From the NCBI GenBank assembly GCA_035637455.1, contig DASPXE010000053.1, forward strand, positions 1-64,000: 64,000 nt of DNA, written 5' to 3'. The translations under genes and the position numbers were made by a program. The DNA comes from 20CM-4-69-16 sp035637455. Lineage in GTDB: Bacteria; Gemmatimonadota; Gemmatimonadetes; Gemmatimonadales; GWC2-71-9. Shown here piece by piece: positions 43,199 to 51,946 of this stretch (its first letter is position 1; each line of letters begins with the position of its first letter). The notes under the pieces are model-generated. The model saw only the letters and a list, made by a program, of their open reading frames with translations, was not told the DNA's origin and did not search any database.

Positions 43199-44338
43199 CT
43201 GGAACTCCCGACATCCCATCGGTTGCCGCTGTCCTGGCTGCTCGAGGCGGCGAGCCCGCCGATCCAGTACCGCGCCTACGCCGAAGTTGTGCGGGAGAGC
43301 GAGCGCGATCCGGAACGACTCGCCGCGCTGCGCCAGGCCGTCCTGGAGTACAAGGTCGCTCAAGCGATCGCCCGCAAGCAGAAGTCCACGGGGCTGTGGG
43401 GCGGCAACCTCCTCGGGCCGGTCGCCTCGAAGGCGTACGGTTGGAATGAGCCGGGCACCGTGTTTCAGTACCGTCGATTGCTCGAGATGGGCTGGCCGCC
43501 GACCGAGCGGCCGTTCAGGCTGGCGGACCGGCTGCTGTTTCAGTTGCTGTCGCGCATCGAGCCGGATGACCCGGACCGGGCGGTTGCCCAGCGGGCTCAA
43601 GAGCTGCTGGCGGAGTACCAAAAGCCCGCCCGCACCGACCCCGGGCTCGGCCGCTGGGCACGGCGGCTCGGCCGGGAGGCGGCGGCATGCGCACTCGCGC
43701 GGGCCGGCCACATCGACGACCCGCGAGTGCGCGGGACCGCGCATACGATCGCCAGCAATATCTCACAGTTCCTGCGCAGCGAGCTCGCCGCGAAGCCGTT
43801 CAGGAAGGCGCACGGCAAGACGGTGCTCGAGCCCGCTGCCTACCCGCCCACCGTTTTCGCGGTCGAGATGCTCGCCTTCCTCCCTCCGGTGCAGCGGGAG
43901 CGCGCGGGGTTCATCGAACGGCTGGGGCAGTATTTCTCGTCGCCGGCGCCGCGTCGCGCGTTTTTCATCCTGGCTGGCAAGAAGCTGTTCAAGCCGATGT
44001 TCGAGCTGCTGGGCGACCCGCTGCGCTCCGACGCTCAGGGCCACATCAGCGACATTCCGTTCGCCGTGTACTGGCTCGAGCTCCTGGCCCGGCTCGGCCT
44101 GGCGCGCCAGATCCCGAGCGCCAACCGGGTGCTCGCCCGTCTCTATAGCGAATGCGACGACCAGGGGATTTGGAGCCCGAAAAGCCTGCGGGCCATGCCC
44201 AAAGCCACGAATCCTGTCACGGCCCACTATTTCCCGCTGGAGGGGCCTGGGAAGAGTCCCGCTCAACGACAGACCGACGTGACGTTTCGGCTAGCGCTGA
44301 TCGCGCGGGTCATGGGCCTCCCGGTCGAGGTGGTGTGA
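43199..44338 (+). CDS. Conserved soluble protein of unknown function
   Basis: About 379 residues, mostly alpha-helical and without signal or membrane segments. The N-terminus LELPTSHRLPLSWLLEAASP is followed by IQYRAYAEVV, a tryptophan-glycine rich STGLWGGNLLGPVASKAYGW and an all-helical C-terminal part with YPPTVFAVEMLAFLP and a final TAHYFPLEGPGKSPAQ. The repeated helices hint at an alpha/alpha-toroid like that of prenyltransferases, but I cannot name a family. The start is uncertain: CTG at 43199 has GGAG 7 bases upstream and keeps the conserved-looking LPTSHRLP, while TTG 43223 lacks a ribosome site. It lies 165 bases after the M28 gene and 85 before the TrmB operator region. Confidence 0.72.
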   Translation: MELPTSHRLPLSWLLEAASPPIQYRAYAEVVRESERDPERLAALRQAVLEYKVAQAIARKQKSTGLWGGNLLGPVASKAYGWNEPGTVFQYRRLLEMGWPPTERPFRLADRLLFQLLSRIEPDDPDRAVAQRAQELLAEYQKPARTDPGLGRWARRLGREAAACALARAGHIDDPRVRGTAHTIASNISQFLRSELAAKPFRKAHGKTVLEPAAYPPTVFAVEMLAFLPPVQRERAGFIERLGQYFSSPAPRRAFFILAGKKLFKPMFELLGDPLRSDAQGHISDIPFAVYWLELLARLGLARQIPSANRVLARLYSECDDQGIWSPKSLRAMPKATNPVTAHYFPLEGPGKSPAQRQTDVTFRLALIARVMGLPVEVV

Positions 44339-44396
44339 GAGGCGCGGTGGCGGGGGGGGGGCGCGATGAGCACCACCTTGCGGTGAGGGTGTTTGT

Positions 44397-44422
44397 AACG
44401 TAGTAGTAACTACTACTACGTT
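44397..44422. promoter_or_regulatory. Perfect 11-bp operator abutting the TrmB start codon
   Basis: AACGTAGTAGT (44397-44407), spacer AACT, ACTACTACGTT (44412-44422), with the outer T/A pair also complementary; the ATG starts at 44423. It is unusually A/T-rich for this genome. Binding of a dimeric regulator here would block transcription or translation start, so negative autoregulation by the TrmB-type protein is the simplest reading. Confidence 0.8.
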
Positions 44423-45085
44423 ATGCCAAACGTCGACCTCACTCCGTTCGGATTCACCCCCACTGAGTCCGTCGTGTATGCGGCTTTGCTGCAGCTCGGC
44501 CCGTCCACGGGGTACGGGGTGAGCCGCGCCACGCGGCTCGCACGCGCCAACGCCTATGGCGCGCTCGCAGGGCTCGTCACCCGCGGGGCCGCTCACCGGA
44601 CCCCCGGCCGCCCCGTGCAATATCGCCCCACCGATCCCCAGGCGCTGCTCGCTCACCTCGCCGCGCAGCAGGGAGAAGCACTCGACCGGTTGAGTCGCGC
44701 GCTTGAGGACGCGAGTCACCCGGCGGAGCCCGAGACTCGCGTCGTGGCCGGCGCTCGCGCCGTGGCCAACCTCATCCAGCAGCTCGTCGCTCGGGCCCAC
44801 CAGACGATCCAGGGGATCTTGGCGGCAGAGCTGTGGCGCCCGACGCTGCCCGCGTGGCGGCGTGCCACGACCCGGGCGGCGCTCGACGTCCGCCTGGCGG
44901 GCGAGAGCTCCGACACCGAGGGCCTCACGAAGAGCGCCGTTCCCGCGGGCACGCCCACGCTGCTGCTGATCGACGACGCCCGAGTGCTGACCGTCTCGGG
45001 AACGGGCGAGCAGATTACCGCGCTGTGGAGCACGCATCCGCTCATTGCGACGCTGGCCCGCGCCGCGTTGCGCAATCTCACCTGA
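44423..45085 (+). CDS. TrmB-family transcriptional regulator
   Basis: A 220-residue DNA-binding protein. The TrmB-type winged helix-turn-helix occupies residues ~5-75 (FGFTPTESVVYAALLQLGPS, GYGVSRATRLARANAYGAL), followed by a helical segment and a C-terminal domain (about 110-215) like the degenerate phospholipase-D fold found in TrmB proteins (TLLLIDDARVLTVSGTG, ITALWSTHPLIATLAR). In archaea TrmB senses sugars; in bacteria ligands are mostly unknown. The gene starts right at a perfect inverted repeat. Its TGA stop overlaps the ATG of the next gene (TGATG), so regulator and hydrolase are translated together. Confidence 0.92.
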   Translation: MPNVDLTPFGFTPTESVVYAALLQLGPSTGYGVSRATRLARANAYGALAGLVTRGAAHRTPGRPVQYRPTDPQALLAHLAAQQGEALDRLSRALEDASHPAEPETRVVAGARAVANLIQQLVARAHQTIQGILAAELWRPTLPAWRRATTRAALDVRLAGESSDTEGLTKSAVPAGTPTLLLIDDARVLTVSGTGEQITALWSTHPLIATLARAALRNLT

Positions 45086-46083
45086 TGCGCCGGCTGCCGC
45101 TCGCCTTGTTCGCCACGCTCGCCGCCTGCCGTGCGGCGCCGATTCCGGAGGGCGAACGGTTCCCGGCAGGAACGCAGTTTACGGCGCGCTTCCTTCAGGT
45201 CGGCGACACCAAGGTCCGGTACATCGACGCCGGGGAGGGGACCGCCGTGATCTTCATCCACGGGCTGGGAGCGTCTCTGTACGCCTGGCGGAAAAACCTC
45301 GCCCCCGTGATAGCGGCGGGTTTCCGGGTGGTGGCGTTCGACAATCGGGGCTTCGGCTCCTCCGGCAAGCCGGCGCACGGCTACACGAACGCCGCCTATG
45401 CGCGCCTCGTCGCGGCACTGATGGACTCCCTGCACCTCCCCGATGCCGTGCTCGTGGGTCACTCGATGGGGGGCGAGATCGCCGGCGAGGTGGCCATCGC
45501 CTTCCCGCACCGTGTACGCGCATTGGTCCTGATCGGGGCTGTGGGACTCGGCACGCGCGAGCCGCTGCTGTTCCGAGTCGCCCGGTGGCCCGTGGTGGGG
45601 CCCGCGATCCTCGCGTTCCGGGGGCGAGGATTCGTCGCGCGGCTGCTCAAGTCTACGTATGCCGACGCCAACAAGGTGAGCGAGGCGGATGTCGACCAGT
45701 ATTACGCCCCGGTCGCCGAGCCGGACTACGGTCGGGCGCTGCGGGGCGTGCTGCGCGAGTTCCGGCTCGACGGGCTGGCCGGGCGGCTCGATGCGATTCA
45801 GGCGCCAACGCTGGTGCTGTGGGGGGAAGCGGACCGCTGGGTGCCGATCGCCCGGGGCCGCGCGCTCGCCGCGCAGCTCGAGCGCTCGGCGTTCCTCTCC
45901 GTGCCCCACGCCGGACACTCGGTGCAGGAAGAAGCGCCGGGGGAGGTGAACCGCCTATTGATCAAGTTTCTCAAGCAGGGCCTGCCGCGTGTACCGGAGA
46001 ACCTCGCATCGGTCACGGACTGGCGCGGCCGTGGGAGGAGCATAGATTTCATCAACCGGATGGTTGAGCCAATCGCCCCCTGA
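45085..46083 (+). CDS. Alpha/beta-hydrolase lipoprotein
   Basis: A 332-residue serine hydrolase. A short lipoprotein signal (MRRLPLALFATLAACRAAP, lipobox LAAC) implies membrane anchoring outside the cytoplasm. The fold is clear: VIFIHGLGASLYAW (oxyanion strand), VVAFDNRGFGSSGKP, nucleophile elbow VGHSMGGEIA, LVLWGEADRWVP (acid) and PHAGHSVQEE (histidine), with the full triad. The substrate is not known; relatives include esterases, lactonases and haloperoxidase-like enzymes. It is sandwiched between a TrmB-type and a TetR-type regulator by overlaps of 1 and 4 bases, so it may make or remove a ligand sensed by one of them; that is inference. Confidence 0.93.
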   Translation: MRRLPLALFATLAACRAAPIPEGERFPAGTQFTARFLQVGDTKVRYIDAGEGTAVIFIHGLGASLYAWRKNLAPVIAAGFRVVAFDNRGFGSSGKPAHGYTNAAYARLVAALMDSLHLPDAVLVGHSMGGEIAGEVAIAFPHRVRALVLIGAVGLGTREPLLFRVARWPVVGPAILAFRGRGFVARLLKSTYADANKVSEADVDQYYAPVAEPDYGRALRGVLREFRLDGLAGRLDAIQAPTLVLWGEADRWVPIARGRALAAQLERSAFLSVPHAGHSVQEEAPGEVNRLLIKFLKQGLPRVPENLASVTDWRGRGRSIDFINRMVEPIAP

Positions 46084-46670
46084 AACCTAAGCTAAGCAAC
46101 CCCAGAGCATTACGGATCATCACCGCCGCCAAGGACGAGTTCGCCCGGTGCGGCTTCGATGGCGCCCGGGTGGATCAGATCGCGCGGCGCGCCGGAGTCA
46201 ACAAGCAGCTGCTGTTCTACTACTTCCACTCCAAACGCGGACTGTTCAACGCCGTGCTCACGCGCGGCGCCGCCGAGCTGGAGCAGGCGCTCGCCGCGCT
46301 CGCGGTCGGCGGCGAGGGGCCGCTCGATCGCATGGCTGCGGCGCTGGCGGCACAGTTCGACTTTCTCGCCGCCCACCCCGACCTCGTCACGCTGCTCACG
46401 CAGGCCGGCCGATCCGACGCCCGGCCGTTTGCGCCGGCCATCAAGCGGCTGGTCATCCTGCTCGCCGAGGGACAAGGGCTGGGCCAGGTGCGCGACGACG
46501 TCGACCCCCACATGGCGGCGGCGCAGGCGCTGGTGCTCATGGTCGCCTATCTCGGCCTCGAGTCGCTCATTGCCGCGAGCGCCCCGCCGCTCGGCGCCGA
46601 CGAGCCGGCGCTGCGCGCGCGCTGGAAGGAAGCCGCGGTGAAGCTGGTGCTGGAGGGAGTGAGGGCCTAG
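46080..46670 (+). CDS. TetR-family transcriptional regulator
   Basis: About 196 residues. The N-terminal TetR helix-turn-helix (RIITAAKDEFARCGFDGARV, then DQIARRAGVNKQLLFYYFHS) is complete only if translation starts upstream of the first ordinary start, GTG 46170. The frame offers just CTG at 46080, which overlaps the hydrolase stop as CTGA and gives LKPKLSNPRALRIITAAKDE, the normal family beginning. The ligand-binding C-terminal domain (about 75-190) is typical in length, with ALAAQFDFLAAHPDLVTLLT. It probably controls this three-gene module or unlinked genes; ligand unknown. It converges with the DUF5916 gene, 43 bases apart. Confidence 0.87.
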   Translation: MKPKLSNPRALRIITAAKDEFARCGFDGARVDQIARRAGVNKQLLFYYFHSKRGLFNAVLTRGAAELEQALAALAVGGEGPLDRMAAALAAQFDFLAAHPDLVTLLTQAGRSDARPFAPAIKRLVILLAEGQGLGQVRDDVDPHMAAAQALVLMVAYLGLESLIAASAPPLGADEPALRARWKEAAVKLVLEGVRA

Positions 46671-46713
46671 CAAGGGACTCGAGACCGAGTGCATCGGGCG
46701 GGCCAGCCGACCC

Positions 46714-49251
46714 TCACCAATTCAGCCAGTACGACGCTTTCACGAGGAAGGTGTTTTCGGGGTGGAGGCTGAACAGGTCGCGGAAGTCACCGGCGAGCGA
46801 CCGCGTCCCCGTCGCCCTGAGGAAGTCGCCCCGACCTTGCGCCCAGACGACGAACAACGTCGAGCCGGGCCGATACTCCCACCGCAGCACGACATTGGAA
46901 TTGAACTGTTTGAAGTTGAACCCACTGGCGACGGTGCCGAGGTACGGCTTGAACCGGTCGTCGTACGCCCCAGCGCGCGGATTGGCGAGCTCGCGCGGGT
47001 TCGCGTACTTCCCCTTGCTCACGAACGGCTGTGCGTAGACCTGGAGCGTGAGGTCGGGCGTTATCGTGTAGTCCACGCGCCCGGTCAGCGACAGAGTCTT
47101 CTGGTTCAGGTGAGCCAAGGGGTAGTGGGTGACGCCGGTGGAGTCGGTGACGGGGTTGAAGGGCTGGGTGTTGTCGATATTGTGCGTAACGCTGACGCCG
47201 ATCGTTGTGTTGAACTGCGACGCGATGCGCACCGATACCTGCGAGCCCACGTTGACCGACTCGGACCGGCCGCCGTCCCCCCGCCAGTAGTTCGTCCACA
47301 GAGCGGGTACCACGACCGGCCGGCTGTCGCCGTCCCACTCCGCCCAAGAGGAGACAATTGGATCGACCCGCACGGCCGGGCCACCGCGAGCGCGGCGGTC
47401 GTCGAGCGTCGTGCCAAGGTGGCCCAGTGTCGTGCCGGCGTGCACCCACCAGCGGTTCTTGAGCTGTACGTGAACATTGGTGTTGGCAGCGCGCTCGAGG
47501 GGAGACCCGGCTCCCGTCCAGAATTGCCACCAGTTGAAGTTCCAGAACGCGGTCTGGTACAGCGAGCTCGGATGCAGCGACTGCACCCCGAACCAGTTGT
47601 TCCAGCTCTGCTGGTCGGCGCGGAGCAAGAAGCCGAGGTCGTTCACCTCGAAACCCGGCGACCGGCGCTGATAGCTCGTCTCGAACCGGGTGATCCCTCC
47701 GCCCACTTTGCCGAAGAGCAGCTCCTCCGCGTCGCCCGCGAGCGACGTCCTGGTCGAGTCGAAGGGGAGTCCGGCGTCGAGGCGCTGGTAGTAATGCACC
47801 GCGTCCCGCTGCGTCGCGGTGATGGCGGCGGGCGTGCCCGCCACCCGGCTCAAGTCGAGCGAGCCCGAGACCTGATAGCGGCTCCCCAGGAACCGGTGCC
47901 GGAAGTCCACCGCACCGACGTACGCGTTGCGCCGCAACGCGGCGTCGGTCAAGCGGTCGAGGCTGCGGTTCACCGCCGTGAACATCACGCCGACGCCGCT
48001 CTCACCCTTGCGGAAATCCTGTTGCCCGCGCAACACCGCATAGTTGGTCGCGGGCTCGGTGGTGCGATCGGAGCTGCCCGTGGCGCGCTGCGTAACCCCT
48101 TCGAGCAGGCCCACTGTCTGACCGCCCGGCAGCCGGCCGGTCAACTTGCCCGCGAGGTAGATCGTGGTAGCGATGGGAGAGCCAGCGTCATTCGCCGAGA
48201 GCTGCGGCGCCCGCCCGATACGACGCGAGTAGAACAACCGCTCACCGTTACAGTTGACCTGGCTGCAGTTCACATCGAAGCGGAAGATCCCTGTGCCCGC
48301 GACGAAGAAGGGACGGCGCTCCTGGAAGAACGTCTCGAAGGCCGTGAGGTTGAGGACGGCGGGGTCGGCCTCCACTTGCCCGAAGTCGGGGTTGACAGTG
48401 GCGTCGAGTGTCAGGTTGGAGGTGAGCCCGTACTTCAGGTCCGCCCCTCCTGTGAGCTGCTGGGACCGATCAAAGCTGGTGCCGGCTGCGACCGACACAT
48501 TCTTCGTCACCGCGTACGGCGCGACCTCCAGTCGGCGCGGTGCGGGGAGTCCCACCAAACCGGTGACGTCCCCCAGCTGGGAGGCGAAGCCCGCCTTCGA
48601 TTGCCGGTACACCGGCCAGGCGACCCGCTCCGAGTACCGCTGGATGTCGCGCCACACCGCGAAGCCGAACGTGTTCGTGTCCGCATGCGCGTAGCGCAGC
48701 TGCGACAGCGGTATCCGGAACTCCGCCGTCCAGCCGAGCGAGTCCACGGTCGTCGCCACCTCCCATACGCCGTCCCAGGCATCATCCTCGTTGTTGTCGT
48801 TGTAGATCGCGTAATCGCGCTTCACTCCGGCCGGGTTGACCGCGAACTCGTAGCCGGTGCGCCGGTCGTGGTAGGAGTCGATGACGATCTTGAGCTGATC
48901 CGTCGGCGCCCGCACGTCGCGACGCGCCAGGATCTTCAGGATGCTGTCGGGATGGGGATCGAAGGCGCGGATGAACGCGTAGAAGTTGTGGTCGTCGTAG
49001 GCGACCTTGGCTTCCGTGGGGAACCGCGGGTCACCGTCCTCCCGCGGCGAGAACTCGCGGAACGCCGTGATGGCGGATGCCTCGCGCCACACCTCGTCGT
49101 CGTCCTTGCCGTCGATGACCACGGCGCGGACTGCCCGCCGGGCGACGACCGTGGTGGCGGTGGGCGCCGGCGGCTTGCCGGCTTCGGTGGTGGGGCTGCC
49201 GTACGCCTGGACGACGACCATGACGACGAGCATCGGCAGGACGGCTGGCAT
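46714..49251 (-). CDS. DUF5916 outer-membrane protein with CBM9-like N-terminus
   Basis: An 845-residue exported protein. After a signal sequence (MPAVLPMLVVMVVVQAYGSP) the first ~200 residues form a carbohydrate-binding-family-9-like sandwich (AVVIDGKDDDEVWREASAIT, EAKVAYDDHNFYAFIRAFDP, WTAEFRIPLSQLRYA). The remaining ~620 residues fit DUF5916, a long beta-rich region with alternating strands, FFVAGTGIFRFDVNC and LFYSRRIG, ending in an aromatic strand LVKASYWLNW like an outer-membrane beta-signal. This architecture is frequent in Bacteroidota and Gemmatimonadota and is thought to act in the outer membrane; function unknown. ATG 49251 has AAAGG upstream; the frame opens 57 bases earlier. It follows lon after a possible terminator. 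Confidence 0.9.
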   Translation of the reverse strand: MPAVLPMLVVMVVVQAYGSPTTEAGKPPAPTATTVVARRAVRAVVIDGKDDDEVWREASAITAFREFSPREDGDPRFPTEAKVAYDDHNFYAFIRAFDPHPDSILKILARRDVRAPTDQLKIVIDSYHDRRTGYEFAVNPAGVKRDYAIYNDNNEDDAWDGVWEVATTVDSLGWTAEFRIPLSQLRYAHADTNTFGFAVWRDIQRYSERVAWPVYRQSKAGFASQLGDVTGLVGLPAPRRLEVAPYAVTKNVSVAAGTSFDRSQQLTGGADLKYGLTSNLTLDATVNPDFGQVEADPAVLNLTAFETFFQERRPFFVAGTGIFRFDVNCSQVNCNGERLFYSRRIGRAPQLSANDAGSPIATTIYLAGKLTGRLPGGQTVGLLEGVTQRATGSSDRTTEPATNYAVLRGQQDFRKGESGVGVMFTAVNRSLDRLTDAALRRNAYVGAVDFRHRFLGSRYQVSGSLDLSRVAGTPAAITATQRDAVHYYQRLDAGLPFDSTRTSLAGDAEELLFGKVGGGITRFETSYQRRSPGFEVNDLGFLLRADQQSWNNWFGVQSLHPSSLYQTAFWNFNWWQFWTGAGSPLERAANTNVHVQLKNRWWVHAGTTLGHLGTTLDDRRARGGPAVRVDPIVSSWAEWDGDSRPVVVPALWTNYWRGDGGRSESVNVGSQVSVRIASQFNTTIGVSVTHNIDNTQPFNPVTDSTGVTHYPLAHLNQKTLSLTGRVDYTITPDLTLQVYAQPFVSKGKYANPRELANPRAGAYDDRFKPYLGTVASGFNFKQFNSNVVLRWEYRPGSTLFVVWAQGRGDFLRATGTRSLAGDFRDLFSLHPENTFLVKASYWLNW

Positions 49252-49317
49252 ACCGGACCTTTGGGGGTACCGGGGAGTTAGACGCGTTCGGGGCCGAAAT
49301 GGTTGCACAAACGCGCA

Positions 49318-49345
49318 GGCCCCCGGGGAGCACCCGCCGGGGGCC
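49318..49345 (-). terminator. Possible terminator after lon
   Basis: A perfect 9-bp stem, GGCCCCCGG (49318-49326) with CCGGGGGCC (49337-49345), and a 10-base loop, 23 bases after the lon stop. The downstream minus-strand sequence GCGTTTGTGC has only a short T run, so efficiency is uncertain. Confidence 0.5.
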
Positions 49346-49368
49346 CGAATGCGCGGTGTTGCGCCTGC

Positions 49369-51798
49369 CTAGTTCTGCGTTGCCACCAGGCTCGGCTCGT
49401 GCGGCACGTCGCCCTCGAACACGAGGTGGCCCGCCTCGAACCTCGCGCCGCGGAGCGCCAAGCTCAGCACCTCGCCCAGGTCCTCGACGAGGTGCACCTC
49501 GAGCGACTTCCGCACCTCTTCGGGAAGGTCGTCCAAGTCCGCCGCATTCTCCTTGGGAAGCACAATCGTACGAATGCCGGCGCGGACGGCACCGAGCACC
49601 TTCTCCTTGACACCTCCAATGGGCAACACCCGGCCCCGCAGTGTGACTTCGCCGGTCATCGCGAGGTCGTGGCGTGCGGGCCGCCGGGACAGCGCGGACA
49701 CCAGCGCGGTCGCCATCGTCACACCGGCGGACGGGCCGTCCTTCGGGATGGCGCCGGCCGGGACGTGGATGTGCACGTCGGTCCCGGTGAGGGCATCTCC
49801 CGGAATACCGAGCTGGTCGGCATGGCTCTTGGCGTAGGTGAGTGCCGCGCGCGCCGATTCCTTCATCACGTCACCCAGCTGGCCGGTGAGCACCAGCTCG
49901 CCCTTGCCGCGCATCACGCTCGCCTCGACGAACATGATGTCGCCTCCGACCGGGGTGTAGTACATCCCCGTCGCGACCCCGATGTCGTCCTCCCGCGCCA
50001 TGCGCTCGGGGTGCACTTTGGGGCGTCCGATGAGGTCATCGACATCCTTCGCGTCCACAGTGACGCGCTCAGCTTCTCCTCCGGCGATCTTGCGGGCGAC
50101 CTTGCGCCCGAGCTTGCCGATCTCGCGCTCGAGCTGCCGCACACCCGCCTCGCGCGTGTAGCTCGTGATAATCGCGCTCAGAGCCTCGTCCGTCACCGTG
50201 AGCTGCTCGGGAGCCAGCCCGGTCTCGTGCAGCTGCCGCGGCAGGAGGTAGCGCTTCGCGATCTCAAGCTTTTCGCGCTCCGTATAGCCCGTGAAGTTCA
50301 CCGTCTCGAGCCGGTCGAGCAGCGGCGCCGGGATGTACTGGAGGAAGTTCGCCGTCGCGATGAACAGCACCTCGGACAGGTCGAACGGCACACCGAGGTA
50401 GTGATCGGTGAACGAGTCGTTCTGTGCCGGATCCAGCACCTCGAGCAACGCGGCCGCGGGGTCGCCCTGGAACGAGACGCCCAGCTTGTCGACCTCGTCG
50501 AGCAGGAACACCGGATTCTTAGCGCCGGCCTGCTTCATCCCCTGGATGATGCGGCCGGGCATGGCACCGACGTAGGTGCGGCGATGGCCGCGAATATCGG
50601 CCTCGTCGCGGGCGCCGCCCAGCGAGATGCGCACGTACGGCCGGCCCATCGCGCGGGCGATGGACTTGGCGATCGACGTCTTGCCCACACCCGGCGGCCC
50701 GACGAACAGCAGAATCGAGCCCTTCGACTGCTTGTCGTCTTCGTTGCCGCGCGCGTCGCCTGCCGGCGTGCGCTGCCGCAGCTGGCGCACCGAGAGGAAC
50801 TCGAGGACTTCGTCCTTGACATCCTGCAGACCGTAGTGGTCCTCGTCGAGGATCGCGGCTGCCCGTTTCAGGTCGAGGGACTCTTCCGCCCGCTTGTTCC
50901 ACGGCAGCTCGGCCATGGTCTCGAGATACGTGCGGATGACCTGGGCTTCCATCGAGTCCCGGGCCGCCCGCTCGAGCCGCGCCAGCTCGCGATCCACTTC
51001 CTTCTGGGCGGCTTCGGGGAGCTCGAGCGCCGCGAGGCGTTTGCGCAGCTCCTCGACGTCACTCGCGTCGTCCCCCTCGCCCAGCTCCTTGCGGATCGCC
51101 TTCATTTGCTCGCGCAGGAACAGCTCCCGCTGGCGCTCGCCCAGCTCCTCCTGAACCTGGGACTTGATGTGCTCCTGGGCGTCGAGCACGCCGATCTGAC
51201 GTTGCACGTGCACCAGCACGCGGCGTAGCCGCTCCTCGACCTCGAGGGTTTCGAGCAATGCCTGGCGCTCGGCCGGGTCGATCTCCAGGTAGCCCGCCAC
51301 GAGATCGGCCAGCCGCCCCGGATCCGACACGCCCTCCAGCACCTGCCGCACCACCTCCTCCGGCAGCCCGGACTTCTGTCCGAGCTCCCCGGCCCGCTCG
51401 CGGGCCTCGCGGTGCAGCGCCACGAACGCCGGATCGTCGGGGCGGAGCGGCGCTCGATCCTCCACCTCCCGCACCACGGCCTCGAGATGCCCCTGGTTCT
51501 CGACGTAGTGCAGCGCCACGCCGCGCTTTTCACCGTGCAGCAGCAGCTGCACGCCGCCCAGGCCGCGCTGAATCTGGCTGATCTTGGCGATCGTCCCCGT
51601 GGTGTACAGCACGCTCGGGGTCACGTGATCGACGTTCTCGCGCTGCGAGACGGCGAAGATCAGGCGGGACTCCCCCTTCAGCGCCGCTTCGATGGCGCGC
51701 AACGTAGTGGGACGGCCCGCGCCGATCGGCGTCGACACGCCCGGAAACAACACGATCTCCCGGAGCGGTAGCACCGGGAGCGTCAAGCGTTCAGACAT
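49369..51798 (-). CDS. lon: ATP-dependent protease Lon
   Basis: Cytoplasmic AAA+ serine protease for damaged and regulatory proteins, 809 residues, the standard LonA length. Domains: N-terminal substrate domain (1-200, starting LTLPVLPLREIVLFPG), coiled helical part with QEELGERQRELFLREQMKAI, AAA+ module with Walker A FVGPPGVGKTSIAK (~365), Walker B VFLLDEVDKLG and the peptidase domain with catalytic Ser in KDGPSAGVTMATA (~688) and Lys in GGVKEKVLGAVRAG (~731). ATG 51798 gives the family start and has GGAAGAA upstream; the frame is open further up, across a sigma-54-type promoter. The kinase gene is divergent. The expression signals suggest control by sigma-54 rather than the heat-shock sites usual for lon. 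Confidence 0.98.
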   Translation of the reverse strand: MSERLTLPVLPLREIVLFPGVSTPIGAGRPTTLRAIEAALKGESRLIFAVSQRENVDHVTPSVLYTTGTIAKISQIQRGLGGVQLLLHGEKRGVALHYVENQGHLEAVVREVEDRAPLRPDDPAFVALHREARERAGELGQKSGLPEEVVRQVLEGVSDPGRLADLVAGYLEIDPAERQALLETLEVEERLRRVLVHVQRQIGVLDAQEHIKSQVQEELGERQRELFLREQMKAIRKELGEGDDASDVEELRKRLAALELPEAAQKEVDRELARLERAARDSMEAQVIRTYLETMAELPWNKRAEESLDLKRAAAILDEDHYGLQDVKDEVLEFLSVRQLRQRTPAGDARGNEDDKQSKGSILLFVGPPGVGKTSIAKSIARAMGRPYVRISLGGARDEADIRGHRRTYVGAMPGRIIQGMKQAGAKNPVFLLDEVDKLGVSFQGDPAAALLEVLDPAQNDSFTDHYLGVPFDLSEVLFIATANFLQYIPAPLLDRLETVNFTGYTEREKLEIAKRYLLPRQLHETGLAPEQLTVTDEALSAIITSYTREAGVRQLEREIGKLGRKVARKIAGGEAERVTVDAKDVDDLIGRPKVHPERMAREDDIGVATGMYYTPVGGDIMFVEASVMRGKGELVLTGQLGDVMKESARAALTYAKSHADQLGIPGDALTGTDVHIHVPAGAIPKDGPSAGVTMATALVSALSRRPARHDLAMTGEVTLRGRVLPIGGVKEKVLGAVRAGIRTIVLPKENAADLDDLPEEVRKSLEVHLVEDLGEVLSLALRGARFEAGHLVFEGDVPHEPSLVATQN

Positions 51799-51847
51799 AG
51801 GTTCTTCCATTTGAGAGTTCACAACAGCCTCACGGCCGGACTGCGTA

Positions 51848-51863
51848 AGCATCGTCCGTGCCA
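51848..51863 (-). promoter_or_regulatory. Sigma-54-type promoter for lon
   Basis: Minus strand TGGCACGGACGATGCT matches the sigma-54 consensus TGGCACGNNNNTTGCW at 11 of 12 fixed positions with exact GG-GC spacing. Transcription would start near 51837, leaving a ~39-base leader before the lon ATG. Confidence 0.65.
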
Positions 51864-51913
51864 AGAGAGAACGCCAAAGCGAGCACGTCCGTTCCGCACG
51901 GAGCGGTCAATAA

Positions 51914-51946
51914 GGCAGAAGCTGCCTTTTAGCCACTGATGATCAG
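51914..51946. promoter_or_regulatory. Two palindromes upstream of the lon promoter
   Basis: GGCAG-AAG-CTGCC (51914-51926) and CTGAT-G-ATCAG (51936-51946) are centred about 83 and 104 bases upstream of the predicted lon start, the usual place for enhancer sites of sigma-54 activators. The first also forms AAGGCAG/CTGCCTT with a following TT and could be a weak hairpin in a leader of the divergent kinase gene. Confidence 0.45.

Noticed and set aside
46762..49281. Long plus-strand open frame of 839 codons opposite the DUF5916 gene
   Set aside because: It is antisense to a clear protein family, is rich in Arg/Gly/Ala/Pro and shows no motif; long antisense frames are common at this base composition.
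51811..51864. Lon translation from TTG 51864 or ATG 51852
   Set aside because: The extra residues do not resemble Lon N-termini, which begin at LTLPVLPLRE, and they overlap a sigma-54-type promoter.
51912..51930. AAGGCAG/CTGCCTT hairpin with TT as an intrinsic terminator
   Set aside because: No gene runs into it from the left on the plus strand; an enhancer palindrome for the lon promoter fits its place better.
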